DNA of 64,000 nt, taken from Telluria antibiotica. Its GTDB lineage: Bacteria; Pseudomonadota; Gammaproteobacteria; Burkholderiales; Burkholderiaceae_D. Where the stretch lies: contig NZ_JAAQOM010000009.1 of the NCBI RefSeq assembly GCF_011682055.1, forward strand, positions 245,395-309,394. Reading direction: 5' to 3'. The notes under the pieces were generated by a model. The model saw only the letters and a program-made list of their open reading frames with translations, made no database searches and was not told the origin of the DNA. Both the position numbers and the translations under genes were made by a program. This document shows, piece by piece, positions 46,130 through 57,433 of the stretch; the stretch's first letter is position 1; each line of letters opens with the position of its first letter.

Positions 46130-47065
46130 ATGAACGACAAAGATATTCCTCCCGACGAGCCGAAGCACGTGGAAGCGAAGGCGCTGTTCCTGCTCGTGCT
46201 GATCGGCGCGCTGATCGTTGCCTTCTTCCTGTACGTGATGTACGCCCGCGGCGTGTTCGAGAAGACGCAGGAACTGGTGCTCGTCGCCGACGATTCCTCG
46301 GGCGTGATCCCGGGCATGGACATGAGCTTCGCGGGCTTCCCCATCGGGCGCGTGCGCCAGGTGGCGCTGGGCAAGGACGGCAAGGTCAACATCTTCGTCG
46401 ACATCGCGCAGAACGATGCGAAATGGCTGCGCACGACCAGCGTGTTCACGCTCGAGAGCAGCGTGGTCGGCGAGACGCGGCTGCGCGCCTACAGCGGCGT
46501 GCTGACCGATCCGCCGCTGCCCGATCACGCCCAGCGTCCCGTGCTGCGGGGCGATGCGGCGGCGGAGATCCCGCGCCTGTTGGCGACGGCGCGCACCCTG
46601 CTGGAAAACCTGGAGACGATGACCCGTCCCGATTCCCACATCGGCAACACCTTGGCCAACGTCGATGCGCTGTCCGGCCGCCTCTCGGGTCGCTACGGCG
46701 CGCTCGGCACGGCGTTGGGTAGCGACGCCGAGGCGGAAAAGCTGCTGCAGACGTTGCATCGCGTCGACGCGCTGCTCGCGAAGACGGACCAGCGCGTGTT
46801 CGGCAAGAACGGCGTGATGGACGATACGCAGGGCGCGATCCGCGAACTGAACCACCTGCTGGCGGACGCGCGCGGCACCTTGCAGAAGGCCGACGGCGTG
46901 TTGGCCGAGGCCCAGGCCGTCGCCAAGAACGCGCACGCCGCCACGGACGACCTGGGCCGGCTGCGCGGCGAGGTCGATGCGAGCCTGCGCAAGGTGAACC
47001 GCCTCGTCGACGAGATCAACCGCAAATGGCCGTTCAAGCGCGACACGGAGATCAAGCTGCCATGA
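46130..47065 (+). CDS. MCE/MlaD family protein
   Basis: The 311-residue protein has one N-terminal membrane helix (about 17-38) and then a single MCE domain (about 48-140; DSSGVIPGMDMSFAGFPIGRVRQVAL). A long helical periplasmic region with a tandem coiled-coil tendency follows. MCE proteins carry lipids between membranes as hexamers. It is between MlaE-like and lipoprotein genes with minimal gaps (3 bp, then a 4-bp overlap). The C-terminal sequence is longer than in E. coli MlaD (183 residues). Confidence 0.88.
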   Translation: MNDKDIPPDEPKHVEAKALFLLVLIGALIVAFFLYVMYARGVFEKTQELVLVADDSSGVIPGMDMSFAGFPIGRVRQVALGKDGKVNIFVDIAQNDAKWLRTTSVFTLESSVVGETRLRAYSGVLTDPPLPDHAQRPVLRGDAAAEIPRLLATARTLLENLETMTRPDSHIGNTLANVDALSGRLSGRYGALGTALGSDAEAEKLLQTLHRVDALLAKTDQRVFGKNGVMDDTQGAIRELNHLLADARGTLQKADGVLAEAQAVAKNAHAATDDLGRLRGEVDASLRKVNRLVDEINRKWPFKRDTEIKLP

Positions 47066-47703
47066 TGATGAAACCATTCCTCGCCGCCGTCGTCGGCGCG
47101 GCCGCCGCGTTGTCGGCCTGCGCCAGCAAGCCCCAGCCGCCCGCCTGGGAAGGCGATGCGAAAAGCTCCCTGGACGGCTTCACGGACGATTTCCTGCGCG
47201 GCGATTCGGCCGCCGCCGACGCCGAGTTCGCGCGCGCCCGCCGCGCGAGCGCGAGCACGGGACGGTTCGACGTCGTCGCCCAGGCGGAACTGGTCCGTTG
47301 CGGCGTGCACGCGGCGGCGCTCGACTACGACTGCGCGGGCTTCGCGGCGGTTGCCAACGATGCGACGCCGGGCCAGCGCGCCTATGCCGCCTACCTGGAC
47401 GGCCGCTGGCAGGGGCTGGATACGAGCCTGCTGCCGGAACAGCACCGGGCCGTCGTCACGAGCGGCTCGCTGGCCGGCGTCGCCGATCCGCTGTCCCGGC
47501 TCGTGGCCGCGGGGGCGCTGCTGAAGGCCGGCCGCATCACGCCCGCCGACATCGCGGCGGCCGTCGATACGGCCTCCAGCCAGGGCTGGCGCCGCCCGCT
47601 GCTCGCGTGGCTGGGCGTGCAGGAACAGCGCGCACGTGCCGCCGGCGACGACGCGGCGGTGGAGCGCATCCGGCGCCGCATCGCGCTGGCGGGGCAGGGC
47701 TGA
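47062..47703 (+). CDS. Hypothetical lipoprotein of the MCE operon
   Basis: The 213-residue protein has a lipoprotein-type signal with a Cys after SA (LSAC, near residue 20). The rest is helical and rich in Ala and Arg, with no family recognised; it does not look like PqiC or MlaC. Translation starts at 47062 within the MCE stop (ATGA), so it is coupled and likely part of the same lipid-transport complex. Confidence 0.78.
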   Translation: MMMKPFLAAVVGAAAALSACASKPQPPAWEGDAKSSLDGFTDDFLRGDSAAADAEFARARRASASTGRFDVVAQAELVRCGVHAAALDYDCAGFAAVANDATPGQRAYAAYLDGRWQGLDTSLLPEQHRAVVTSGSLAGVADPLSRLVAAGALLKAGRITPADIAAAVDTASSQGWRRPLLAWLGVQEQRARAAGDDAAVERIRRRIALAGQG

Positions 47704-47706
47704 TCC

Positions 47707-48696
47707 TCAGGCGCTCGTGCCCGGCGCCGCCTCCAGGTGCGGGCGGGGCGGGCGCAGCGCCGGCGGCAGCTGGTTGTGGATGCGCACGGCGGCGCGCGCG
47801 GCCTGGCCCGTGGCCACGGCGATCTGGTTCAAGCCCACGACGACGTCGCCGATCGCGTACAGCCCGGGCACCGTCGTGTCCTGGTGCTCGCCCACGACGA
47901 TCTCGTCGCACTGCGCCGTGCGCGCACCCAGCCTGGCGGCGAGGTTCGAGCGTGCCGTCTCGCCCAGCATCGGATAGAACACGTCGGCCTCGTGGTCCTG
48001 CCCGTCTTCCGTGTGCAGCACGGGCTTCATCGACGCGTCCAGGGTGACGGACAGCAGCGGCGAATCGACGACGCGCACGCCGGCCGCATCCAGCCGGTGG
48101 CGGTCGTCCGTGCCCAGCATCGACGGCGAGCCCCGTTCGAACAACGTGACGTCCGCGCTGAACGTGCGCATGAACAGCGCGTGGCCGACGGGATTGACGT
48201 CGGCCGTCGCGACGGCGATGCGCTTGTCGATCACGTCGAATCCGTCGCACACGGGGCACAGGCGCACCGATCCGAACGCGACCGCTTCGCGCCAGTTCTC
48301 GATCGGCAGGCCGCAATCGGCGACGCCCGTCGCCAGCAGGACCGTGTGGGCGCGGATCTGCACGATGCCATCCTCGCCTTCGGGCGCATAGTCGCCGACG
48401 AACAGGCCGTCCTCGATGCGCAGGTCGACGATCTCGCCCGGCATGACGCTGCCGCCGTAGCGCTGCAACTGCGTCGCGAGGTTGCCCAGCAGGATGTGGC
48501 CCGGCACGCCTTCCGGAAAGCCGGGGTAGTTGTGCGAGACGGGGATCAGGCGCAGGCGGCTGTTGCCCTTGTCGACGAGGGCGACGTTGCGTGTGAAGCG
48601 GCGCAGGTAGATGGCGGCGGTGAGGCCGCCCGGGCCGCCGCCGATGATCAGCGTGTCAAAGACGTGGGCGGTGGCGAGGTCGGATGGGGTAGGCAT
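47707..48696 (-). CDS. Thioredoxin-reductase-like NAD(P)/FAD oxidoreductase
   Basis: The 329-residue flavoprotein has the FAD motif [15 protein letters not shown] (about 17-31), ATGVADCG (about 122-129) and a CxxC redox pair, Cys147 and Cys150 (CPVC). The later GDVVVG...AVATGQAA block is the second FAD site. It belongs to the thioredoxin reductase fold, but spacing and insertions differ from TrxB, so its partner is not clear. It converges on the lipoprotein gene. Confidence 0.9.
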   Translation of the reverse strand: MPTPSDLATAHVFDTLIIGGGPGGLTAAIYLRRFTRNVALVDKGNSRLRLIPVSHNYPGFPEGVPGHILLGNLATQLQRYGGSVMPGEIVDLRIEDGLFVGDYAPEGEDGIVQIRAHTVLLATGVADCGLPIENWREAVAFGSVRLCPVCDGFDVIDKRIAVATADVNPVGHALFMRTFSADVTLFERGSPSMLGTDDRHRLDAAGVRVVDSPLLSVTLDASMKPVLHTEDGQDHEADVFYPMLGETARSNLAARLGARTAQCDEIVVGEHQDTTVPGLYAIGDVVVGLNQIAVATGQAARAAVRIHNQLPPALRPPRPHLEAAPGTSA

Positions 48697-48781
48697 GGGC
48701 CGATTATCCGCAGGGCGGCCCCGGCTGGGCTATCGGCGCGTGTCCCGAGGGCGGGTCGGAGCCGGCTTACAGCGCGTCCGA

Positions 48782-49693
48782 TCAGTGGTGCGGCTCGGGT
48801 TGCAGCGTGACGTGGTCGATGCCGTGCTTGGCCAGCAGCATGTCTTTTACGGCGCGCAGCACGTCGGGCCAGGCGTTCAGGTCGTCGATCTCGAGGTGGC
48901 CGATCAGCGCGGGTTCGCCGGGCGACATGTCCCACACGTGCAGGTCGTGCACGGAGCGCACGCCGGCGACGGCCGCGAGGTCGGCGCCGATCTGCAGGTA
49001 GTCGATGTGGTGCGGCACGCCTTCCATCAGGAAATGATAAGACTCGCGCAGCACGCTCACTGTCGATTTCAGGATCAGCGCCGACACGAACAGCGACAGG
49101 ATGGGGTCGATGCGCACCCAGCCCGTGAAATGAATGATGGCGCCCGCGGCGATGGCGGCGATGGAGCCCAGCAAGTCGCCCAGCACGTTGACGAGCGCGG
49201 CGCGGGTATTGATGCTCTGCTCGTCGCGCGACAGTACCCAGGCGACGGCGATGTTGATGCAGGCGCCGATCGCCGCGACGATCAGCACCGTCTTGCCGCC
49301 CACGTGTTCCGGGTGGGCGAGGCGCTGGGCGGCCTCGAACACGATCCAGCCGACGAGCACGACCATGGCGAGGCTGTTGACGAAGGCGGCGAGCGCTTCC
49401 GCGCGCACGAAGCCGAACGAGTGGCGCGCGGACGGCGGCCGCCGCGCGATCACTTGCGCCATCAGCGCGAGGCCGAGGGCGGCGGCGTCCGTCACCATGT
49501 GCCCCGCATCGGAGATCAGCGCGAGCGAATTCGACATGAAGCCGCTGACGGCCTCGACAACGGCATAGAGCAACGTGAGGCCGAGGGCGATCGCGAGGGC
49601 TTTCTGGCTGCGGCCTTCGATCGTGTGGGCGTGGCGGGCGTCGCCGTCGAGGTGGGCGTGCAGGTGGGCGGAGGAGCCGGCTTGGTCGGACAT
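48782..49693 (-). CDS. Cation diffusion facilitator family transporter (CzcD/ZitB type)
   Basis: The 303-residue protein has six predicted helices, a His-rich N-terminus ([14 protein letters not shown]) and the metal site SDAGHMVTD (Asp/His set) in helix II. A second site in helix V and a C-terminal cytoplasmic metal-binding domain ([11 protein letters not shown]) complete it. It exports Zn2+, Co2+ or similar ions in exchange for protons. I choose the inner ATG at 49693; the 20-residue extension upstream is not family-like. No clear ribosome-binding site. Confidence 0.9.
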   Translation of the reverse strand: MSDQAGSSAHLHAHLDGDARHAHTIEGRSQKALAIALGLTLLYAVVEAVSGFMSNSLALISDAGHMVTDAAALGLALMAQVIARRPPSARHSFGFVRAEALAAFVNSLAMVVLVGWIVFEAAQRLAHPEHVGGKTVLIVAAIGACINIAVAWVLSRDEQSINTRAALVNVLGDLLGSIAAIAAGAIIHFTGWVRIDPILSLFVSALILKSTVSVLRESYHFLMEGVPHHIDYLQIGADLAAVAGVRSVHDLHVWDMSPGEPALIGHLEIDDLNAWPDVLRAVKDMLLAKHGIDHVTLQPEPHH

Positions 49694-49774
49694 GAAAGAT
49701 TTGGAAGAGAGAAACGAGCGAGAGTATACCCGTCCTTGCGTAAGACTATCCATCCCCTTATAATGGCGGCATAC

Positions 49775-49851
49775 GGGCGGTTAGTTCAGCTGGTTAGAAT
49801 ACTTGGTCGACATCCAAGGGGTCGCAGATTCGAATTCTGCACCGCCCACCA
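49775..49851 (+). tRNA. tRNA-Val (GAC), 3' CCA encoded
   Basis: A 77-base cloverleaf: acceptor GGGCGGT/ACCGCCC, D-arm GTTC/GAAT, anticodon stem CTTGG/CCAAG with loop TCGACAT, T-arm GCAGA/TCTGC around TTCGAAT, discriminator A, then CCA. The anticodon GAC reads GUC and GUU. The base at position 33, normally U, is C here. The gene lies upstream of thrS, with a hairpin after it. Confidence 0.93.
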
Positions 49852-49865
49852 GATACCAAAGACAG

Positions 49866-49889
49866 TGCGGGGAACTCCGGTTTTCCGCA
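49866..49889 (+). terminator. Hairpin after tRNA-Val
   Basis: TGCGGGGAA and TTTTCCGCA pair through nine positions (two G-U) around CTCCGG, followed by TTTG. It may be the end of the tRNA transcript. The short T-run makes it weak. Confidence 0.4.
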
Positions 49890-49929
49890 TTTGTCGTCAC
49901 AGTAAGAGCGAGAAAGGCATAAACGGTTA

Positions 49930-50047
49930 TGACACCGCGAACTACAACGACGTTGTGGGGGAATCGCTAGACGCGGTAGGGTGTCATTTTGTCTTTCGCA
50001 GCAACTCGACGACACTGAAGAAAACGCGCCTGGTGCGCGTTTTTTTT
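49930..50047 (+). promoter_or_regulatory. Structured thrS leader with an intrinsic terminator
   Basis: TGACACC (49930-49936) and GGTGTCA (49980-49986) enclose the inner dyad ACAACG-A-CGTTGT. At 50021-50047 a stem AAAACGCGC/GCGCGTTTT is followed by a run of T, 54 bp before the upstream thrS ATG. This may be a leader that attenuates thrS transcription, or simply the end of the tRNA transcript followed by a thrS promoter. A tRNA-like leader is known for E. coli thrS; whether the same applies here is unproven. Confidence 0.45.
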
Positions 50048-50113
50048 CGTCCATCACTTTCCAGTTTCAGACTCATCAATCTCAACGGGCGCACGGCGCC
50101 GATGGAGCACACA

Positions 50114-52024
50114 ATGTTGAATGTTCGCCTCCCGGACGGCTCGAGCCGTCAATTCGAAGGTCCGGTGACGGTCGCCCAGGTGGCGTCCAGCATCGCCCCG
50201 AGCCTCGCCAAGGCCGCGCTGGCCGGCAAGGTCGACGGCAAGGTCGTCGACACGTCGTTCCTGATCGAGAAGGACGCCGACCTGGCCATCGTCACGGACA
50301 AGGATCCGGAAGGCCTGGACGTCATCCGCCACTCGACCGCCCACCTGCTCGCGTATGCCGTCAAGGAATTGTTCCCGGAAGCGCAAGTGACCATCGGTCC
50401 CGTCATCGAGAACGGCTTCTACTACGACTTCTCGTACAAGCGCCCGTTCACCCCTGATGACCTGCAAGCCATCGAGAAGAAGATGGCCGAGCTGGCCAAA
50501 AAGGATGAGCCTGTCACCCGCAAGGTGCTGCCGCGCGACGAGGCCGTCGCGTACTTCAAGTCGATCGGCGAAGACTACAAGGCCGAGATCATCGCGTCGA
50601 TCCCGGCAAACGAAGACGTGTCGCTGTACACCGAAGGCAAGTTCACCGACCTGTGCCGCGGCCCGCACGTGCCGTCGACCGGCAAGCTGAAAGTCTTCAA
50701 GCTGATGAAGCTCGCAGGTGCATACTGGCGCGGCGACTCGAAGAATGAGATGTTGCAGCGCGTCTACGGCACCGCCTGGACGAAGAAGGAAGACCAGGAG
50801 CAATACCTGCACATGCTGGAAGAGGCGGAGAAGCGCGACCACCGCAAACTGGGCAAGCAACTGGACTTCTTCCACTTCCAGGACGAGGCGCCGGGCCTGA
50901 TCTTCTGGCATCCGAAAGGCTGGACCATCTGGCAGCAGATCGAACAGTACATGCGCAAGACTTACCAGATCACCGGCTACAACGAAGTGAAGGCGCCGCA
51001 GATCATCGACGTCAGCCTGTGGCAGAAGACCGGTCACTGGGACAACTATCGTGAAAACATGTTCACGACCGAGTCGGAAAACCGCACCTATGCGCTGAAG
51101 CCGATGAATTGCCCGGGCCACGTGCAGATCTATAACGCGGGGCTGCGTTCGTACCGCGACCTGCCGCTGCGCTACGGCGAATTCGGCCAGTGCCACCGCA
51201 ACGAATCGTCGGGCGCGCTGCACGGCCTGATGCGCGTGCGCGGCTTCACCCAGGACGACGGCCACGTGTTCTGCACGGAAGAGCAGATCGCGCCGGAAGT
51301 CGTCGCGTTCCATGCCCAGGCGATGCAGGTGTACGAGGACTTCGGCTTCGCGAACATCGACGTCAAGATCGCGCTGCGTCCAGAGAATCGCATCGGCTCC
51401 GACGAAGTGTGGGACCAGGCGGAAGAAGCGCTGCGTTCCGCGCTGCGCGGCTGCGGCGTGACCTGGACCGAACTGCCGGGCGAGGGCGCGTTCTATGGTC
51501 CGAAGATCGAATACCACCTGAAGGACAGCCTCGGCCGTCCGTGGCAGGTCGGCACGATGCAGGTCGACTTCTCGATGCCGGGCCGCCTGGGCGCGGAATA
51601 TGTCGCGGAAGACAACAGCCGCAAGGTGCCCGTGATGCTGCACCGCGCGATCGTGGGCTCGATGGAACGCTTCATCGGCATCCTGATCGAGAACTACGCG
51701 GGCGCGCTGCCGCTGTGGCTGGCGCCGGTCCAGGTTGCAATCCTGAACATCTCGGAAGCGCAGGCCGACTACGTCAAACAAGTGGAGGCGAAGCTGAAGG
51801 CAGCGGGACTCCGTGTTCACGCTGATTTGCGGAACGAGAAGATTACCTATAAAATTCGCGAGCATTCCGTCCAAAAACTGCCGTACATCCTAGTTGTCGG
51901 TGATAAAGAGCGGGATGCCAACACTGTGGCCGTTCGCGCCCGTGGCAATATCGACCTTGGCGTCATGTCGGTCGATGCGCTGCTGGAACGCCTCCAAGGC
52001 GAGGTAGCATCCAAGGCGAAGTAA
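50114..52024 (+). CDS. thrS: Threonyl-tRNA synthetase
   Basis: The 636-residue class II synthetase has TGS and editing domains at the N-terminus, then the catalytic core with MNCPGH (zinc and substrate site) and the class II arginine motif [22 protein letters not shown] marks motif 3. Length and order match E. coli ThrRS (642). I choose ATG 50114, which has GGAG six bases upstream and gives [10 protein letters not shown], as in homologues. An ATG four codons earlier is possible. The open frame runs far upstream through the tRNA, which is chance. Confidence 0.96.
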   Translation: MLNVRLPDGSSRQFEGPVTVAQVASSIAPSLAKAALAGKVDGKVVDTSFLIEKDADLAIVTDKDPEGLDVIRHSTAHLLAYAVKELFPEAQVTIGPVIENGFYYDFSYKRPFTPDDLQAIEKKMAELAKKDEPVTRKVLPRDEAVAYFKSIGEDYKAEIIASIPANEDVSLYTEGKFTDLCRGPHVPSTGKLKVFKLMKLAGAYWRGDSKNEMLQRVYGTAWTKKEDQEQYLHMLEEAEKRDHRKLGKQLDFFHFQDEAPGLIFWHPKGWTIWQQIEQYMRKTYQITGYNEVKAPQIIDVSLWQKTGHWDNYRENMFTTESENRTYALKPMNCPGHVQIYNAGLRSYRDLPLRYGEFGQCHRNESSGALHGLMRVRGFTQDDGHVFCTEEQIAPEVVAFHAQAMQVYEDFGFANIDVKIALRPENRIGSDEVWDQAEEALRSALRGCGVTWTELPGEGAFYGPKIEYHLKDSLGRPWQVGTMQVDFSMPGRLGAEYVAEDNSRKVPVMLHRAIVGSMERFIGILIENYAGALPLWLAPVQVAILNISEAQADYVKQVEAKLKAAGLRVHADLRNEKITYKIREHSVQKLPYILVVGDKERDANTVAVRARGNIDLGVMSVDALLERLQGEVASKAK

Positions 52025-52077
52025 TCAAGCAAGCGCCTTGAGACGGCACTATCCATCTTACTTTCAAAGGAAACAAC

Positions 52078-52602
52078 ATAGCTACTGACAAGTCGGGACA
52101 TCGCATCAATGGCGAAATCAACTATCCGGAAATGCGTCTGAACGGGATAGACAACGAGCCGCTGGGCATTGTGAGCCTGGCCGAGGCGTTTCGTCTGGCC
52201 GAAGAAGCGAACGTGGACCTTGTGGAAATCGCGCCGAACGCGGTTCCTCCGGTCTGCCGTCTGATGGACTACGGCAAGTTCAAGTATTCGGAGCAGAAGA
52301 AGGCGCACGAAGCGAAGCTGAAGCAGAAGATCATCCAGGTCAAGGAAATCAAGTTCCGTCCGGGTACGGACGAGGGTGACTACAGCATCAAGCTGCGTAA
52401 CCTGATCAAGTTCCTGGAAGAGGGCGACAAGACCAAGATCACGCTGCGCTTCCGCGGCCGTGAGATGGCCCACCAGGACATCGGTGCGCGCATGCTGGAG
52501 CGCCTGCGCGGCGACCTCGAGCCGTATGGTCAGGTCGAGCAGTTCCCGAAACTGGAAGGCCGCCAGATGATCATGGTGGTCGCGCCGAAGAAGAAGAAAT
52601 AA
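52078..52602 (+). CDS. infC: Translation initiation factor IF-3 with AUA start
   Basis: The 174-residue product has IF-3 N- and C-domains ([14 protein letters not shown], then [12 protein letters not shown], and [13 protein letters not shown]). The homologous N-terminus needs a start at ATA 52078, six bases after AAGGA; the first ATG, at 52132, would remove 18 conserved residues. Rare start codons are usual for infC and let IF-3 limit its own synthesis by rejecting them. It follows thrS by 53 bp and begins the infC-rpmI-rplT series. Confidence 0.92.
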   Translation: MATDKSGHRINGEINYPEMRLNGIDNEPLGIVSLAEAFRLAEEANVDLVEIAPNAVPPVCRLMDYGKFKYSEQKKAHEAKLKQKIIQVKEIKFRPGTDEGDYSIKLRNLIKFLEEGDKTKITLRFRGREMAHQDIGARMLERLRGDLEPYGQVEQFPKLEGRQMIMVVAPKKKK

Positions 52603-52991
52603 TTCTTTTTTGCTTCACGCGGATTCGATCTCGCAGTGACCGTCAAAGCCGGGCCGGGCCCGGGCCCCGGGTTCGTCCCGCGGCCCGGGCCTGGTCTATT
52701 TCGCTTTCAAGTGCGGTGGATATGTAGGGTGGGCACCCCGTGCCCACGCGGACGCCGACGTGACGCCAACGTCACGCGTGGGCACAGGGGTGCCCACCCT
52801 ACGATATGGATGCGCATCAATGTAAAACTGTGCTAGAATCTGCGGTTCCCATGTTCGCAAGAACGGGAATGCAACACTGTAGTGGACCCGCATCCGCTGC
52901 AGAGACAAGTGAAAGTAGGCATTCAAGAGCAGCGTTGCTGCCACCTGCAATCCTGTCACATATGAGGCTGCCCGTAAGAGGGCAGAAGACT
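52603..52991. other. infC-rpmI intergenic region: palindromic repeat and ribosomal leader
   Basis: No gene. It begins with a very GC-rich run of CCCGGG-type palindromes (about 52647-52692). It then holds the palindromic repeat at 52724-52802 and an extended -10 candidate TGCTAGAAT at 52831-52839. A hairpin TTCCC-AT-GTTC-GCAA-GAAC-GGGAA follows at about 52846-52869. After that comes a 120-bp AT-moderate leader up to rpmI. This leader may hold the site through which L20 represses rpmI and rplT in other bacteria. Confidence 0.6.
52724..52802. repeat. Palindromic intergenic repeat, second long copy
   Basis: GTAGGGTGGGCACCCC at the left and GGGGTGCCCACCCTAC at the right, with inner GTGCCCACGCG/CGCGTGGGCAC. 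Nearly the same as 45203-45281, differing mainly in the centre. It separates infC from rpmI, which usually lie close together. Confidence 0.85.
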
Positions 52992-53189
52992 ATGCCGAAA
53001 ATGAAAACCAAAAGCTCCGCGAAAAAGCGTTTTCGCGTGCGCCCGGGTGGTACCGTCAAATCGGGTATGGCGTTCAAGCGTCACATCCTGACCAAGAAGA
53101 CCACCAAGAACAAGCGCCAGCTGCGTGGCACCCGCAACATCAATGCGTCCGACGTCCAAAGCGTCTACCGCATGATGCCGTCTGCTTAA
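52992..53189 (+). CDS. rpmI: 50S ribosomal protein L35
   Basis: The 65-residue product is the typical L35: very basic, starting [15 protein letters not shown], with a Lys/Arg-rich [15 protein letters not shown] segment. It is followed after 20 bp by rplT. The frame extends upstream through the leader, but only the ATG at 52992 gives the family N-terminus. Confidence 0.97.
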   Translation: MPKMKTKSSAKKRFRVRPGGTVKSGMAFKRHILTKKTTKNKRQLRGTRNINASDVQSVYRMMPSA

Positions 53190-53209
53190 TCTCACACTAA
53201 GGAGCTAAT

Positions 53210-53569
53210 ATGCCTCGAGTAAAACGTGGGGTTACTGCACGTGCCCGTCACAAGAAGGTTCTTGCGCTTGCCAAAGGTTATCGTGGCCGCCGCAGCAAAG
53301 TATTCCGTATTGCCAAGCAAGCAGTCATGCGCGCCGGCCAGTACGCATACCGCGACCGCCGCAACAAGAAGCGCGTTTTCCGCGCACTGTGGATCACCCG
53401 TATCAACGCAGCTTCGCGTTCGCACGGCATGACCTACAGCGCATTCATGAACGGCCTGAAGAAAGCCGCGATTGAACTGGACCGTAAAGTCCTGGCCGAC
53501 ATGGCTGTCAACGACAAGCCGGCTTTTGCCGCTATCGTGAACACCGTCAAGGCAAAGCTGGCTGCTTAA
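53210..53569 (+). CDS. rplT: 50S ribosomal protein L20
   Basis: The 119-residue product is the usual length and begins [20 protein letters not shown]; the [21 protein letters not shown] segment contacts 23S rRNA. GGAG lies before the ATG. L20 typically represses its own operon by binding mRNA. A hairpin with a T-run follows before pheS. Confidence 0.98.
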   Translation: MPRVKRGVTARARHKKVLALAKGYRGRRSKVFRIAKQAVMRAGQYAYRDRRNKKRVFRALWITRINAASRSHGMTYSAFMNGLKKAAIELDRKVLADMAVNDKPAFAAIVNTVKAKLAA

Positions 53570-54732
<1,163 letters not shown>

Positions 54733-54733
<1 letters not shown>

Positions 54734-54850
54734 ATGGCGTCATAACCTACTGCGCGTTGCAGGTTCGATCTGCGATGCTCGCTGTACTGAAGTACAGCTG
54801 CGCTTCTCGATCAAACCTGCGGCCGCTCGCTACGGTTTCTGAAGCCATTT
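54733..54850. repeat. Imperfect palindrome between pheS and pheT
   Basis: A nested dyad of about 115 bp: outer ATGGC/GCCAT ends, then GCAGGTTCGATC (54759-54770) with GATCAAACCTGC (54809-54820), and a perfect inner GCTGTACT-GA-AGTACAGC (54781-54798). It fills most of the pheS-pheT gap, where E. coli has only about 15 bp. It could form a long hairpin in the mRNA. Confidence 0.75.
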
Positions 54851-54890
54851 GAAAAGCCAATAACCCAAAAGCAGCAAGAGGCAAAACGAT

Positions 54891-57317
54891 ATGCAATTCT
54901 CTGAAAACTGGCTCCGTTCCATGGTCGATCCGAAGATGACTTCGGACGAACTCTCGCACCTGCTGACGATGTCCGGCCTCGAAGTGGAAGAGGTGGAACC
55001 GGTCGCGCCGCCGTTCTCGAACGTGGTCGTGGCGGAAGTCAAGGAAGTGGCGAAGCACCCGAACGCGGACCGGCTGAACGTGTGCCAGGTCGACGTTGGC
55101 ACCGGCACGCTGCTGAACATCGTCTGTGGCGCGCCGAACGTGCGCGCGGGCATGAAGGCCATCTGCGCGATGGCCGGCGCCGTGCTGCCGCCGGGGCCGG
55201 ACGGCAAGCCGTTCGAGATCAAGGTCGGCAAACTGCGCGGCGTGGAATCGCAGGGCATGATGTGCTCGGCGAAAGAGTTGAAAATCTCGGAAGAGAGCAA
55301 CGGCCTGATGGAGCTGCCGCAAGACGCGCCCGTCGGCCAGAACATCCGCGACTACCTGGGCCTGAACGACCTGAAATTCACGATCAAGCTGACGCCGAAC
55401 AAGGCCGACTGCCTGTCCGTGCTGGGCGTGGCGCGCGAAGTGTCGGCGCTGACGGGCGTGCCGCTGGCACTGCCGGCCTTCCGTCCCGTGCCGGTGAACA
55501 CTGACGAAATCCTGCCCGTGAAGATTTCCGCGCCCGACCTGTGCGGCCGTTTCGCAGGGCGCGTCATCCGCGGCCTGAACGCGAAGGCCGCGACGCCGGA
55601 ATGGATGAAGCGCCGCCTCGAGCGCAGCGGCCAGCGTTCCGTGTCGGCTCTCGTCGACATCTCGAACTACGTCATGCTGGAAGTCGGACGTCCGTCGCAC
55701 GTGTTTGACCTGGACAAGATCCATGGCGGCATGGACGTGCGCTGGGGTCGCAAGGGCGAATCGCTGAAGCTCCTCAACGGCAACACGGTCGAGGTGGACG
55801 AGTGGGTCGGCGTCATCGCCGACGACAAGGCACTCGAATCGCTGGCCGGCATCATGGGCGGCGACGCGACGGCCGTGTCGCTCGACACGACGAACATCTA
55901 CCTGGAAGCCGCATTCTGGTGGCCGAACGCCATCCAGGGCCGCGCCCGCCGCTACAATTTCTCGACCGATGCTGCCCACCGCTTCGAGCGCGGCGTCGAC
56001 TATGCGACGATCGTGGAGCACATCGAACGCCTGACGTCGCTGATCGTCGAGATCTGCGGCACGGCCGAGACGAAGGTCGGTCCCATCGACGACCAGGCAC
56101 CCAACGTCCCGCAGCGCAAGCCGGTGACCTTGCGCACGGCGCGCGCCGCCAAGGTGATCGGCGTGCCGGTCACGGACGATATGGTCGCGGACATCTTCAC
56201 GCGCCTGCAACTGCCGTTCGAGCGCGAAGCCGGCCTGTTCCACGTGACGGCGCCGTCGTACCGTTTCGACATCGAGATCGAGGAAGACCTGATCGAGGAA
56301 GTGGCGCGCGTCTACGGCTTCGAGAACATCCCCGCGCTGCCGCCCGTGGCGCCGTCCGCCATGCTGATCGAGCCGGAAAACATGCGCTCGCTGTTCGCCA
56401 TCCGCCACCAGCTGGCCGACCTGGGCTACCAGGAAGTGGTGAACATGAGTTTCGTGGAACAGCAGTGGGAAACGGATTTCGCGAACAATACCGACCCGAT
56501 CCGCCTGCAGAACCCCATCGCGAGCCAGCTGAGCGTGATGCGTTCCACGTTGATCGGCAGCCTCGTCGCCAATGTGCGCTACAACCTGAACCGCAAGGCG
56601 GGCCGCGTGCGTGTGTTCGAAGTGGGGGGCGTGTTCCTGCGCAACCCGGATGCGCAGGACGGCCCGCTGGCCGTCGCCGGTTTCGACCAGCCCAAGCGCG
56701 TCGCCGCCATCGCCTACGGCCCGGCCGTTGACGAGCAGTGGGGCGTGCCGACCCGCGCCGTCGATTTCTTCGACGTCAAGGCTGACCTGGAAGCGCTGTT
56801 CGCACCCCGCGTTGTGCGCTTCAGCAAGGTCGAGCACCCGGCGCTGCATCCGGGCCGCGCGGCGTCGGTCGAGGTCGACGGCAAGGTCGTCGGCGTCATC
56901 GGCGAGCTGCATCCGCGCTGGCTGCAGAAATACGACCTGCCGCAGGCCCCCGTGTTGTTCGATGTCGATGCCGACGCGCTGCGCGCGCGCGACGTGCCGC
57001 GCTATGCCGAAATTTCCAAGTTCCCGGGTGCGACGCGCGACCTGGCGCTGGTCGTGAAGCAGGACGTCCCGGCCCAGGCGTTGCTCGATGCTTTCCAGGC
57101 GGAACTGGCATCGAACCCGTCGGGGAAACTCGTGCAAGCCGTTGTTTTATTTGATGAATACCGCGGCAAGGGTTTGGAACAAGATGAAAAAAGTCTTGCT
57201 TTCCGCTTTGCCTTGCAAGATACTCAATCGACGCTGCAAGATGATGCGGTCGAGGTCATCATGGCCGCGTTGGCATCCGCAGCGCAACAAAAACACGGCG
57301 CAAGACTGCGCGGTTAA
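54891..57317 (+). CDS. pheT: Phenylalanyl-tRNA synthetase beta subunit
   Basis: The 808-residue product has the usual domain order: an N-terminal tRNA-binding/OB domain (about 40-155, with [15 protein letters not shown]), B3/B4 with editing function, B5, and a C-terminal ferredoxin-like anticodon-binding domain ending near 800. AGAGG lies before the ATG. The stop is followed by 89 bp without a terminator and then ihfA. Confidence 0.97.
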   Translation: MQFSENWLRSMVDPKMTSDELSHLLTMSGLEVEEVEPVAPPFSNVVVAEVKEVAKHPNADRLNVCQVDVGTGTLLNIVCGAPNVRAGMKAICAMAGAVLPPGPDGKPFEIKVGKLRGVESQGMMCSAKELKISEESNGLMELPQDAPVGQNIRDYLGLNDLKFTIKLTPNKADCLSVLGVAREVSALTGVPLALPAFRPVPVNTDEILPVKISAPDLCGRFAGRVIRGLNAKAATPEWMKRRLERSGQRSVSALVDISNYVMLEVGRPSHVFDLDKIHGGMDVRWGRKGESLKLLNGNTVEVDEWVGVIADDKALESLAGIMGGDATAVSLDTTNIYLEAAFWWPNAIQGRARRYNFSTDAAHRFERGVDYATIVEHIERLTSLIVEICGTAETKVGPIDDQAPNVPQRKPVTLRTARAAKVIGVPVTDDMVADIFTRLQLPFEREAGLFHVTAPSYRFDIEIEEDLIEEVARVYGFENIPALPPVAPSAMLIEPENMRSLFAIRHQLADLGYQEVVNMSFVEQQWETDFANNTDPIRLQNPIASQLSVMRSTLIGSLVANVRYNLNRKAGRVRVFEVGGVFLRNPDAQDGPLAVAGFDQPKRVAAIAYGPAVDEQWGVPTRAVDFFDVKADLEALFAPRVVRFSKVEHPALHPGRAASVEVDGKVVGVIGELHPRWLQKYDLPQAPVLFDVDADALRARDVPRYAEISKFPGATRDLALVVKQDVPAQALLDAFQAELASNPSGKLVQAVVLFDEYRGKGLEQDEKSLAFRFALQDTQSTLQDDAVEVIMAALASAAQQKHGARLRG

Positions 57318-57433
57318 AACTAAATGGCCACAGGCCTATAGGGGTATCGAGACACCGTCCCGGTTTCTCGAGCCCCCACCAAAATCCAGAACTGAAGGTG
57401 GCTTAAATTAACAACAACGACGTTGATTCCGCC

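Noticed and set aside
49852..50101. An integrated-element attachment site beside the tRNA
   Set aside because: No repeat of the tRNA 3' end and no integrase; the stretch looks like a leader region.
48611..50113. Upstream extension of the thrS frame through the tRNA and CDF gene
   Set aside because: It would overlap a tRNA, a terminator and a real opposite gene; thrS homologues start at [10 protein letters not shown].
54747..57137. A 796-codon minus-strand frame opposite pheT
   Set aside because: Antisense shadow; pheT is certain.
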